Source: Tamarix chinensis
Taxonomy: Eukaryota > Streptophyta > Magnoliopsida > Caryophyllales > Tamaricaceae
Direction: 5' to 3'
Assembly (NCBI GenBank): GCA_030549775.1
Contig: CM060172.1
Span: 124,857,122-124,921,121, forward strand
DNA length: 64,000 nucleotides
How positions within the stretch are numbered: the stretch's first letter is position 1; each line of letters opens with the position of its first letter. A model generated the notes under the pieces. That model was given only the letters and a program-made list of their open reading frames with translations. It was not told the origin of the DNA and ran no database searches. The position numbers and the translations under genes were made by a program. Shown one piece after another: positions 24,423 through 36,500 of the stretch.

Positions 24423-24608
24423 TTATGCCAAGGTATTCCCTTGAGCAGGTGCTTTTGTAGGAGTAGAGTAGGTTGATGTTGTCATATATTGTGGTGTCAC
24501 CCATCGAAAGTAACTACAAATCCAACATTTGTAATACTTTATTTTGGGGTTATTATCGCTTCTTGAAATATGGAGCGTTGCATACTTATTTACACAATGG
24601 CATGTCAT
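24423..24608 (-). pseudogene. GRF-type zinc-finger remnant
   Basis: A minus-strand frame starting at 24608 resembles a plant GRF zinc finger. It has C-H-C near the N-terminus, 'LHISRSDNNP', 'KYYKCWICSYFRW', that is, the family layout C.C......TS..NPGR.F..C....C.FF.W with the glycine-arginine pair degraded. The frame is only 61 residues and its continuation toward 24244 is broken. GRF fingers occur in many small plant proteins, often in multicopy families. I call it a remnant; homology is moderate and rests on motif spacing alone. Confidence 0.35.
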
Positions 24609-25831
24609 GAACTAAGCAACATGACTTTGTGTATAGCGTGGAAAAGAATAAGATGGAGAATTCATTTCAAATGTTGTGTCCTGCCTCTAATTTTTTGCTT
24701 TGCTCAGTTTTGTTTCTTACTTGTATTTTGTTTAATGTTTTGATTTGTTTACTAATCCATTTGTTGTTTTTCCTTTTCATTGAGTTGAAATTAGTAGTAC
24801 ATAGTGAAATTTGTTCCGTAGTTTGCTATTGTTACTTCTAATTTTTCTTGCTGCTAATATTTCTTTTGCTTCTTATGCCTTTGTTTCCCTTTTCTTTGTA
24901 ATATTTTACTATGGTGATCGAGGATGTTGAACTTGAGAAGTTCATTTTAGAGGGTAGGGATTTTATGCAAGTTGAGGTCGTAAAGGGTAAAAATAAAGGA
25001 TAAAGTGTGTGTAGGAGGGATATATAGAGATTGATGATAAATTTAGTTTATTGTTGCTTTAATTTTTTGTAGTTGTTGGCGGTGAAATAAGTGAAATCAT
25101 TTACTAGGATAACTACTAGGGTGGGGTGTTTAGTGATAGAGCTAGTTTAACAATTGTATGTTAGATAGGAAGAGATAATAGGGAGTCTTTATATTTCTAA
25201 GGGTATTTATGCCATTCAATATTAGTGGGGGGATAGAGAAATAATTTTTAGGGAGAGATGATGTATTCAAGGTAGTTTAGTAATTTTATGTTATAAATAT
25301 AAGAGGGTATGGAAATGTGGCGAGATGATTTTTGGGGATATTTTAGACATTTTTTGACTTGAATATGGAAAGATTATTGAAGCGGAAGTGTTAGTTGGAA
25401 TATGGGTAAATTGTTCATATTAGGATTAAAATAATTTAAATTTTCCTAGTCTTCTACTACGTTACCAACTTTAATAATAATAAAAAAAGGTAACAAAAGG
25501 GAAAATAGTTTCAAAAAATAAAAATATAGATGTTTTTGATACAGTACAAATTAGACCGGGGATATCTTATGTATTTTATTGAAACAGAGGAGTATTTTAT
25601 GCAATATTCTAATAATTATATTTAAAAATAAAAAATATTAATATCACACCGAAATAACTAGTTACATGGTTTGCACCATGTGATTGCTTATAGCGTACAC
25701 ATTGTGATTCAAATTAGTTATAAGTGAATTGTATATGTTTCTTACGCATCTCATCCCTATGCATGCAAGTAACTTATGTTTTTGCCCAATATAATAAATA
25801 TGATATGCTATTACCTGCGCCCAACTCTTTA
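24609..25831. other. Unassigned intergenic DNA
   Basis: No gene or element recognised. AT-rich with short unrelated open frames. Confidence 0.5.
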
Positions 25832-26208
25832 GTATCATTTGGTATGTGAAATGTAGGATAAGGAGATAAAACTTTCTAAAAAATAGTAATTTTCTAATTT
25901 ATCGGTACAGAGTGAATAAAATACTCAAACCTATGTGAAACATCCATTTAACTCATCACCAATAAATTTTATAAAAAACTATTGATTGAGACACTATTTA
26001 GTAAGCTGTACTTCCTCTCTTAGTTTGATTTGTATCCCACATAAAAATAAATAAATAAATTATACTAACTTTTTTTTCCTTTATATATTTTTTAAAATGT
26101 AAATCAAATACACACATATGATATCCTAAATCACATACTTACTAATAACTAAGTTATTGAGAAATTTTACTTCTCTAGTAAATCATAACATATATACCGA
26201 ACATATAT
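25832..26208. mobile_element. Tourist-like MITE, 377 bp, copy 1
   Basis: Starts GTATCATTTGGTATGTG. The reverse of its right end reads ATATGTTCGGTATATATG, then an ACTAGAGAAGTAAAATTTCT hairpin-like word. It is flanked by TTA at 25829-25831 and 26209-26211. It has exactly the same length as the copy at 49463-49839 and aligns with it at both ends. It lies about 0.6 kb upstream of the EPL1 transcribed region. Confidence 0.75.
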
Positions 26209-26789
26209 TTAATTGAGAGCATGAGTGTAAAAAGAAAAAAAAACAATGATAGAAAAAAAAGTTATACCCAAAATATGAGTAAAGTAATATAATATGTATG
26301 GAGGAAGGTTAGATGATGTTAACGGAGATTAACTTTCATATTAACCACATTTTCCATTTTTTTAGATTTATCTTAGGTTAGGTTATTAAAATTATTAATA
26401 TCAATTCACCTTGAAATTGTTAGCCTTTAAACTTTAGGTTAAACGAGGTTGATGTTAATTTCTTCATGAATTTTGACTATTTATCTCAATTCACCTCAAT
26501 ATATCTTATTCACCTAGTTTCATCCGATAAATATGCAACTAATAATTTAAATAATTTAACTGGTTTTATTTAATCTAGATTTATCTATCTAATTTCAATC
26601 AATCCAGATAGTGAGATGACTTATATATGTTAAAAATACAACAATAAAGGGAGTTATATATCAAAAGCGATTACCTAAAATATTTATTTATTTAAAAAAA
26701 ATTTGGATTATAGATAATTATTGAAATAAATTATTAATTTTTACCCTTTTTCCTTGAGTTAAAACGCAACGTTTAAACCATTTGCTCTC
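26209..26789 (+). promoter_or_regulatory. EPL1 upstream (promoter) region
   Basis: AT-rich DNA between the MITE and the GC-rich EPL1 leader. No single convincing TATA box can be chosen. The part at 26300-26530 (TTAGGTTAGGTTATTAAAA, CAATTCACCTTG, CAATTCACCTCAA) resembles the reverse of the MITE at 15850-16310 (TATTAACCTAACCTAAGTG) and may be a decayed relative. Confidence 0.4.
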
Positions 26790-27560
26790 CGATGTATTCA
26801 AGCAAAACAGAGCAACCCTACGCGAGGCTTACCTCTGTCTTCGTCTCACGATTCCATCTTCTACCTCTTGATCCATCTCTACCATCGCAAACGTGAGGGA
26901 GGCCGCCTCCGTCGTCCATGACAGGCTCTCCTTGATTCTCCTGTCCTCACCGCAGGCTGCAGCCTTCGTCTCCATCTCCCCGTCGTCGTCGAATATAAAC
27001 CCTGACCGCTACGGCCGGCCGCTTTCCGATTTTCATCTCATCGACGGTATCAAGCGACGCCTCTTGCTCCATCTCCTCTTATTTCTTTCTTTCTCACCTT
27101 CTAAGATCCATAGAAATATATCGTGTAAAATTGATTAAATCATTATCTTCATCTCTCTCCTAAATTATTACTTGTATTTGCATATTTAAAGTTGGGTGCG
27201 ACACACATTGTGAAAAATTATAATTTGATTTTTGGGAATGGACTTTCCACTGGTTTTCTATTTTACCTTAACAATTAGGGCTGCAATTGTTTCCATATTG
27301 TATATAACATGGACAAACCCTAAAACTGCTTGCACACCTTTTTGAGGGGGGATCGAATGGAGCCCAAATTGTGGCACTGCTGTTGGTTGCTATAATATTT
27401 TTAGGTTAGTTTCCCACAAAATGAATGCTTAAGAAATTTAAGGTGACCTTGTGATAAAAATTGCTCATTTCTTTGTCTTTCAGTTGGTTCTTGAAATATA
27501 AGTAGAAGCTGTATAAAAAGAAAAACAAAGAGGAGCTGTTTTGAGTGGCACATGGTCAGC
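26790..27560 (+). other. EPL1: EPL1 5' untranslated region with a probable leader intron
   Basis: 26800-27060 is abruptly GC- and CT-rich compared with its surroundings, typical of a plant leader exon. A likely donor is ACG|GTATCA at 27047. An acceptor TTTCTTTGTCTTTCAG ends at 27483 and is followed by a short leader piece up to the start codon. An upstream open frame starts at 26893; if it is in the mature leader it could lower translation. Exact transcript ends cannot be set from sequence. Confidence 0.55.
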
Positions 27561-30500
27561 ATGAGTCGATTGTCATTCAGACCACGTCCTCTAGACATTC
27601 ATAAGAAGCTCCCAATTGTAAAGTCAGTCAAGGACTTTGAAGATGATGACACTCCAACTTCTACCCGCAATTCACAGATACTTCGTCTTGCTGCAGAGGC
27701 TGATACTGAGGTATTAGCATTACTGTAAATCAACTCTTCTGTTAGCTTTTTCACTTGGCATATGGTACAGGGTAGAATGAGTTTGTTGCAGGTGATTACG
27801 TAAAAAAGTGTATGAACTGATAATTTTGCAAAGGAACAACTAAGACAGACAAGGACAAGGTCCATCAGTCACAAGTTAAAAGAGAGAGATCCAAATGGTA
27901 TTTTAATAACGGATGAATAACTAGATATCCTCGTCATTCTACAACCAAGATGAGTAGGATCTTTTAATACGAATAACATAATCAGTCGAGGACACTAAAG
28001 GTAATTTAAAAAACTGGAACTAGTGTTGAGAAATTACTTTTAAGGACATTGCACCATATAAAGGGAAAATTATTCCATATACCTCTGGTCCTATTTTCTT
28101 TGTATCATATACGGTATATCCTATATTTCTATTTTCATGCTATACCTCTCTCTGTTGTTTAGTTAACTATCGGCAATTTAAATGAAACTTTAACATGAGT
28201 GTACTAAATTGAACTTATTCTAATTTTATTTTCAATCATTTTCAACCTCTGAAACTCTGGCAAACTTACGCTTACATCTAGTTATACACAATTGACCTAA
28301 CAATACATTAATACAAAATCAAATTAAAGGAAAAATAGATAAACTAATTTGGAGATGAAGACCACCACCAACTCGCTAGTACTTTGAGAGGGTTCAATGC
28401 CGGTGGGAGAATTATGACCTTCAGTTTTAGTTCCCACTAGTGCAAATTAATGAATCAAACAAAAATTGTGTTTTGTTTTTCTCTCTCTTTTTGTTTGTTT
28501 GTCATCCAATCTTCTTAAGTAGAATTGGTGCATGTTCTTCACATGTATGTATGAATGAACCTTCTATGCTAAACTTATACCAATTCCTCATAGTTGTTGA
28601 TGACGATGTTGTGGTGGCGGTATTAATTTCTGTTTGATTGCATAACCTTCGGTGATATTTTGGGCACCACACTACCATTGTGGATTCTGCCAAGGTGGTA
28701 TCAGAGTTGTGACGAACTTGGAAGATGGTGCCTAAGAAGGTGGAGGAAAAGATGGATGAACGGTTGGTGCTCATTCAAGAATATTAGCAGAAGGAAATGG
28801 ATTTGGTTAAGGATGGAGTTCAACGAGTGCCTGCGATTGAGGAGTGTTGGGCTCGATTGAAAAGACAATGGAACCCATAATAGGTTGGTTACCGTGCATG
28901 GACCGAGCTGTAAATGGGAGTTCCTTGTCGATCAATCCTTGAAGGAAAGAACGGGATGAGGGTGGTGTACCTCCTCTAGTGGTAGAGGGTGGAGAGGAGC
29001 ATCGTAATGATCGACCGGCCTGTCAGCTGGAGTTTCCGACCTTCAATGGCATGGATTTTGATGGTTGGTTGTTCCGAATAGAGAGGTACTTCAACTTGAG
29101 CCAATTATTTGAGGTAGAGAAGATGGAGGCAGTGGTAGTGGCAGTGGCTATGGAGGGCAAAGTGTTGGCTTGGTTTTAGTATGTCGAGGCAGGGAAGAAA
29201 TTATCTACTTGGAGAAATTTTAGAGATTTGTTCTTGATGCGATTCCGACCTAAACAAGAAGGCTCCTTAGGGGAAAATTCGCCGATCCAGCAACTATCAA
29301 CATTTGAGGAGTATTTGGAGGAGTTTGAGCTGTTAGTAGCACCATTGCAAGGTCGACTGGTGGAGGAAGTGTAGGAGAGCACGAATGGTCTGAAACCAGG
29401 AAATGGGCCGATGTTTGCCTAATAAGGCCGGTTGGGCTCGTGGAAATTATGGAGGCGGTCCAATTGGTAGAGGAAAAGAGTCACACCATCCAAGTAGGGG
29501 GCTCTGGCCCAAGCCCCTCCAGAAATATGATTGGCGCTAGGACCAAGGTAAACACCTCCACTTATTCAAACTACAACCCAAACTTCCGATCGCCATTTTG
29601 TTCTTCCTCATCCCTGGGATTACGAATTAGCTCTCCCGCATTTTCGACAAGAACAACTCCAATCCAGACCAACCCCAACACTTTGGCGGAAGAATCTCAG
29701 TGTAGCCATCAGACAACGGGTTTCCAACGACTACCAGACAATGAGGTGCTGAAGGGATCGGGGGTTGTGTTTTCGGTGTTGTGAGAAGTATGCTCTTGGA
29801 CATAAGGGTCGTCATCAATTGCTATAGGTGTTGATGATGGAAGACAACAAATAGGTGGAAGAAGAGGAGAACCCTCCATTAGTTGAGTTAGAGGAGATTA
29901 TAGAGGTGAAGGAAAAGGTTGAGCTCTCCACGAACTCAGTTTTAGATTTTTACTACTCTTAGGACTATGAAGCTTAAAACGGAAATTAAGGGGGTAACAG
30001 TGGTATTTTGGTTGACTATGGGGTTATGCACTACTTTATTGCACACGACCAGGGTGAGATGTTTGGTTTTACCATTCTCTGCCATCGCTTCTTGCGAGGT
30101 ACTCATGGACATAAGTAATTCCATCCAGACTGCTAGAATTTGCAAGGGGGTGGTACCAACATTACCAGAGATAGTAATTGTAGAAGATTTCTTGCCTTTA
30201 GAGTTGGGAACTGCAGATGTTATCTTAGGCATGCAATGGTTGGAGAAACTTGGAGTTATGTAGGTTAATTGGAAGGTGATACAAATGAATCTTAGTTTGG
30301 GAAATACATCGATAACCTTGAGAGGGACCCGGGGCTGTGCAGAACTCAAGTTTCCCTCAATTCATTGCTACACACTTTTGGAAAAGAAAAAACAAGGCAT
30401 TTTGTTGGAATGTCGTGCCTTAACGACAGAAGCTCATTGAGACTCTTCCAGCAGAGTTCCTTCTTCAGTGCAAGAGGTGATACAAGCCTTTCCCGATATA

Positions 30501-33500
30501 TTGAAAGAACCAGAGGGATTACCACATACATGAGACTTGTATCATAAAATACCTCTGCTGCCTGGAACAAAACCCATGAGTGTGCCTTGTATAGATATCC
30601 TCAAATACAAAAGGATGAGATCGAAAGGTTAGTGGGAGATATGTTAACAGCAGGAGTGATTCGTCGAAGTCATAGTCCTTTATCCAGCCTGGTGCTATTA
30701 ATCAAAAAGAAAGATAGGAGTTGGTGGCTCTGTGTCGTTTAAAGGGCACTGGATAAGGTAACCATCCCGGACAAATTTTCCATACCGTAATTGATGAGCT
30801 ACTAAACAAATTGCATGGGGCAACAATCTTTTCAAAGTTGGATCTGAAGTTTGGGTATGACCAAATCAGGGTGAGTATGGGGGACATCTATAAGACAACC
30901 TTTCACACACACCAGGGACATTATGAGTTTCTTGTCATCACGGTTATTAAAATCCCAATTCAATCTTACGATTCTACAATCCTACGATCCAAAAGTCACA
31001 AAATGATTCATGATCCTAGGTAGAATCTTAAAGTAGTTGAATAATATAGGATCTCATAGTCCTATGATTGTACATAATAACTATAATTTTTTATTAATTT
31101 ATTTCCAAATCTATGTTCCATATTATTCCAACTATGTTTTTTCTTTATTTTTTGATTTTCAAACTTATATTATTTTACAACAAATCTTGAAAATGAGATG
31201 ACACAAAGAAAGTATGGCTTAGTTATCACTAAAATGATAAAGTTGATTGTTGTTGTAAAATACTAATGAAAGAATGTAATATTCATATAAATAGTGAAAT
31301 GAATATATTGAAGTTAAATATTATTAATTACTAAATTCTATTTAATTTAAAAATAGTATTTTTTTTATGGTCATATTAGCTTCATAATGCAAACAACCTT
31401 TAGTTTATGGTGTACACATGGTTTATATAGTAATTTAACATGTGTGCTTATAGCCACATTTTTTTTCCTTGATTCATTCAAATTTTAAAAGGCAACATAA
31501 ATTTTTTTTGGGTCATATTATCTTAAATGATAGAAAATAGTGTTATCTCATTGTTGCCTTTATTATCATCTGCTGTATTCATTCTTTATATGTTTTTTTT
31601 AAGGCTAACAATATTGTATATTTTGAATAAAATGAGTTGTATGTTTCCTCTACCCATAATGTCATTATAATTTTCATTTCATTTGGTGAAATTAGTTTTG
31701 ATGATGTTAACTTAATATAGTTCCTAATATGTAAATTAGTGACTATATGAGAGGTTAAGATTGTAATCTTCTATACCTTTAACTTAAACTATTTTATTTT
31801 ATAGTATACAAATGTACAAGTTTTATATTTTTACAGTTTTTGTAGGATATTATGATTTGATTTTACGATCTGGTACTAAGTCTTCAAATCGATCCTAGTT
31901 AGAATCCTGATTCTAATAACATTACTTGTCATGCTATTTGGGTTAACCAAGCCCCAACCACATTTTATGTCTTGTTGAATGAAGTATTCAAGGCTTATCT
32001 TTGAAGGTTTGTATTGGTTTTCTTCGATAATATATTGGTCTACAGTCTGGATATGGAGCCACACATCCATCACTTACAAATGGTTTCCTTGATATTAAGG
32101 GCAAACAAGTTGGTTGTGAATGAGAAAGAATGTAATTTTGGGCAGACTGAGGTGGAATATTTAGGACATATAGTGTCAGGGTGGCGGCTTGCCTGTCCAA
32201 ACTGCAGTGTATGAAGGATTGGCTAGTGCCTAAGATTCTTCGTGAACTACAAGGATTTTTAGGGCCAACTGGGTATTGTTGCAAATTTGTTTGGAATTAT
32301 GGATAAATCACAGCACCCCTGATTGATCAGCTCAAGAAGGATGATTTTCACTAGAATGAAGAGGCGGAACACGCCTTTGAGCAACTAAAACAGGCCATGG
32401 TGACGGTTCAGGTATTGGGGCTGCCTAATTTCAAGGAGTCCTTTGTAGTAGAGACAAATGCTTTCGGGGTTGGCGTAGGGGTAGTTCTAATGCAGCAAGA
32501 AAGACCTATTGCTTTCTTTAGTCGATCCTTAGGTGCAAGGGCACGCCTTAAGTCTGTATATGAACGAGAATTGAAGGCAATAGTGTTGGTAGTGCAGAAA
32601 TGGAGGCATTATTTGGTCGGGCTGCAATTCAAGGTTAGGACAGATCAACAAACTGAAGTTCTTGTTGGAACAATGAGTGATCCCTGAGGAGCATGCTAAA
32701 TGGGTCACCAAGATATGGAGTTACAAGTTTGATATAAAGTATAGATTGCGAAAGGAAATAAGGCAGCTAATGCTTTATCCCAACTGGATTTAGCTGCCTT
32801 GGCAGCAATTTCAGCTGGGTGGGCAAAATTGTGGAGCTTTCTTCAATCCAAATTAGAGGCTGACTCTCTTTTGGGACCCTTGAAATAGCGATTTAGGGAG
32901 GAGTAGGAGTATATCCTCTAGACAGGGGAGCTACTGCATCAAGGGCGGAAGCTCAACCATGATTCCTGGGCTATCAACTGAATTTCATGTAGGGGAAATA
33001 GGCAGACATTTGGGTGTGTTGATGACTTATCGGAGGATGGCCAATGAATTGTATTAGGCAAGAATAGAGAAGGCCATTTAAGAATTAGTGGCTAACTGCG
33101 CCGTTACTGATTTCCGTACAAGTATGGGATGATGGATTTTATAAGGCTTTGATTGTATCTTGGTGGTCGACCGAATATCAAAGTATGCTCATTTTATCCC
33201 TTTTAATGCAAGGTCTGTAGCAGCCATATTTGTTAGGGAGATTGTGTGATTATATGGTTTGATGTAGTCGATTGTCTCAGATACAGATAGGAACAAGGTT
33301 TAGTGGCTTTTGGAAGGAACTCTTCAAGCTCCAAGGGACCACTCTCTGTTTTAGTTTGGCATACCACCTTCAAACTGATGGACAAATTGAAGTAGTTACC
33401 TAAAGTTGGGAGATATATCTACGCTGTTTTGTAGGGAATAAACCCAAGCTATGGGCATGGATTTTTCTAGGCTGAATATAGGTATAATACGCCACTTCAC

Positions 33501-36500
33501 TCGGTAACTCAGACCACCCCTTTTAAGGCTCTCTATGGTCATGACCCACCCCTCTTGCTGAAACATGAGAGAGGCCGTGAATCAGGAATTACAGGACAGA
33601 TATGCAGCACTGTCTGAGCTCAAGCAACATCTTCTGTGAGCTCAAATTAGGATGAAGAATCAAGCTGACTGTTGAAGATGTGAGCAGGAACTGGAGGTGG
33701 CTCGTTGGGTGTGCGTGAAATTGAAGCCATATAGACAACGGGCCAAATGCCTTTAATGAAAAGCTTGCCCCAAGGTATTTTAGACCTTATCAAGTTGAGG
33801 CAATGATTGGTCAAGTAGCTTGCAGGTTGAGGCTTCTGGAATCGGCTTCTATTCACCCCGTCTTTCACATTTCTATGCTGAAACCAGCCTTAGGAGAAGG
33901 AAAGCAGGCTCGGCATAGAAATGTGAAGGTTGGAACCATAGGAAGTGCTGGAGGGGCTGTTTTTTGAAGCTTAAGAGTTCGAGCAACTTAACTAACAATT
34001 TCCAGCTTTTCACCTTGAGGACAAGATGAAAGTCCATGGGGAGGGTAATGATAGACCCGTGATTAAATATACCTATGCTAGGAGGAACAAGGAGGAATGT
34101 GAGGCATGGTGTAGGGTATGTTTGTTGTGGCAGGCTAGGAAGGGCATTTTAGCCTTTATATTTGTAGTATTTCCTTGTGAGCGTGGGGTAAGGGGAGTTC
34201 GATAATGGTTATGACTTTTATTTGGCTTTTTCCTTGGAGTATCTTTTGTTGTGGTGAACGGCTTAGGGGGAGTATTAAATAGGGTTGGGAACTGAGGAGA
34301 GGGGGGAGGAGAAAATAGAAGTCTGCTGGAGGGAGGTGCTAGGGCCTCGAATGCCTGGATGTATCTTCTCATCTCTCTCCCTTTTGTCATCGCCCAATTA
34401 ATTTATGTTTAATTACATAACTTTCGGTGAAATTTTGGTACCACTGTGGATTCTACCATGTATTTGGTCTAGAAAATTAGATATAAGTGTATATGATACA
34501 CATACCCTATAATATCTAATGCAACGTCCCTCTGCATAGCTGAATGGGAAAATGATTAGAAAAACCACAATAATGCGATGGACATTGCTGGATTGGTTTG
34601 AAATGTACTTATAATTGGAACATTGGGTTACAGCTTACAAATAATAACATTTAGAAATGCTTCATAATCATGGATACTGTTTTTTGTATGGTTGCCAATT
34701 TTTTCTAAAATAACATGAATAAACTTTCAGAATTCAGTATAAAAAGCCATCCTGTTTCACAATCAGAAATGGAGTTTCATTTCATAAAAAAGGGAAGCCT
34801 GCCAAATTAATAGAAAAGGGAAGCCTACCCTCACTACATCACCATGTAGACAAGAAAAGAGCTCTGTTTTTTGTTATTGCTTTTTGCATAAGTTCTGTCT
34901 TGGCCTTTAGTTGGTATGCCCACCTAATACCCACTTGTTTTTAACTTTTCTAGGTATGCCTTTGTAAGGTTGGTTGGTATTGTCCTATTCCTGTAGGTGT
35001 AGTTCACCCCTTTAGTAGGGCGTGTCCTCTTAACAAGTGTAGGTTGTTTGTACATGACCCTTGGGTATGCCCAGTGTATGTTTTCTTAAATTTTTATACT
35101 TTTTACCTTTTATCAAAATTTTTTTTTTTTTTATCAAAAGAAGGGGGAGCATGTTTTCTGATTGTTGATTGAACACATGGATCGAGAGTCTGGGACTGAA
35201 AAACAGCACTATCTGGAAGCTATGTACCTGCTTGACATGTCTTAGTGTTGCAAAGTAGCTTTTTTTCTGCATTCAGCAACTGGATTTCTGCTCCAAAGTT
35301 ATCTGTGACATGAGCTTTGGTGTAGGAAAGTCAGTATATGAGGCCTTCTGACATATGGTTTTCACTACACAAAAACTGAATTATATAACATTATTCTTCA
35401 GGTACACCATGCCCCCAGCAAGAAAGTTGCTTCTGAGATCCCCACTCCTGAATTTCTTGTTGTTGATACATATGAGAGAGATTACTCCCGCACCTTTGGC
35501 CAACCGACATCATATATACGTGCTAGGGGAGGTTTGTACCATATCTCATGATTCTTCAAGGACAATCTTGTAATTTTTGTGCTTATGTATTGAAGTTTTC
35601 TGAAATACTGGCAGCACGTGCTGAGATTGGGGATTTTGTTGAGTACGATCTGGATAATGAGGATGAAGATTGGCTTGAAGACTGCAACAAGGATAAGAAC
35701 ATCCTCATGCCTGAAAAGTAATTTATTATAATACTAATGCTTTGACAAAGTTAGTGGCTGATTTCTCCTTGGATTGATTTTTGCATGGTTCAAGTCCTTG
35801 TTTTTGTTTGTCATCATTCTATATTCTCCCTTTGCTGAGTAGCTTAAGAAGGTTTAAATTTTTGCTTCTTGGTTGATTATTATATATCACCCATTGTTTG
35901 GTGAATACTCTGATATCTTGCAGAAATTTCTTTTTTCAGGATTCTCCATCAATTTCTTGTTTTGTCTACTTCTTTCCATTTGGAATGCTTGCTTTGGCTT
36001 CCTATACACATAAACAAGGGACATATGGCATGGCAACATGTTGGTTGTCTGTAATAAAACCTGTGTTTTCTACAAGGTCCATGTTCGAATAAAGTTCATT
36101 CAAGAGGATTAGTAAAGTTGCATTATTGCATTTTGTTTGAATGGTTACTATATTTTTATCTATGTGAACATATTCCAAGTTTCATTGACTTGTTCAGATT
36201 CTGAGAGCATCATATAATTGTTGCTGTGTGGCTGTTTTTTTATGGTGGAATGGATTTCTGTTTCCAGTAAATCCTCCAGCTATTGTTTGATTTCATTTGC
36301 ATAGTTACAATATGATTTTGCCAGTTATACGAGCGAATGTCCATTTACAGGTTTGAGGTGCTTCTATTTAAGTTAGAGGTATTGGACCATAAAGCTCGTG
36401 AAAGAGCAGGTGTTATCACTCCTACTTTTGGTGCCCCTATCCCTGTACTACTTCAGCTCGACGCTGCGGTTGAGGTAGAATTCAGTTCTTAGTTTCTATC

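Noticed and set aside
29942..30349. 135-codon minus-strand frame
   Set aside because: Antisense shadow of the gypsy 1 protease region, which has clear plus-strand homology.
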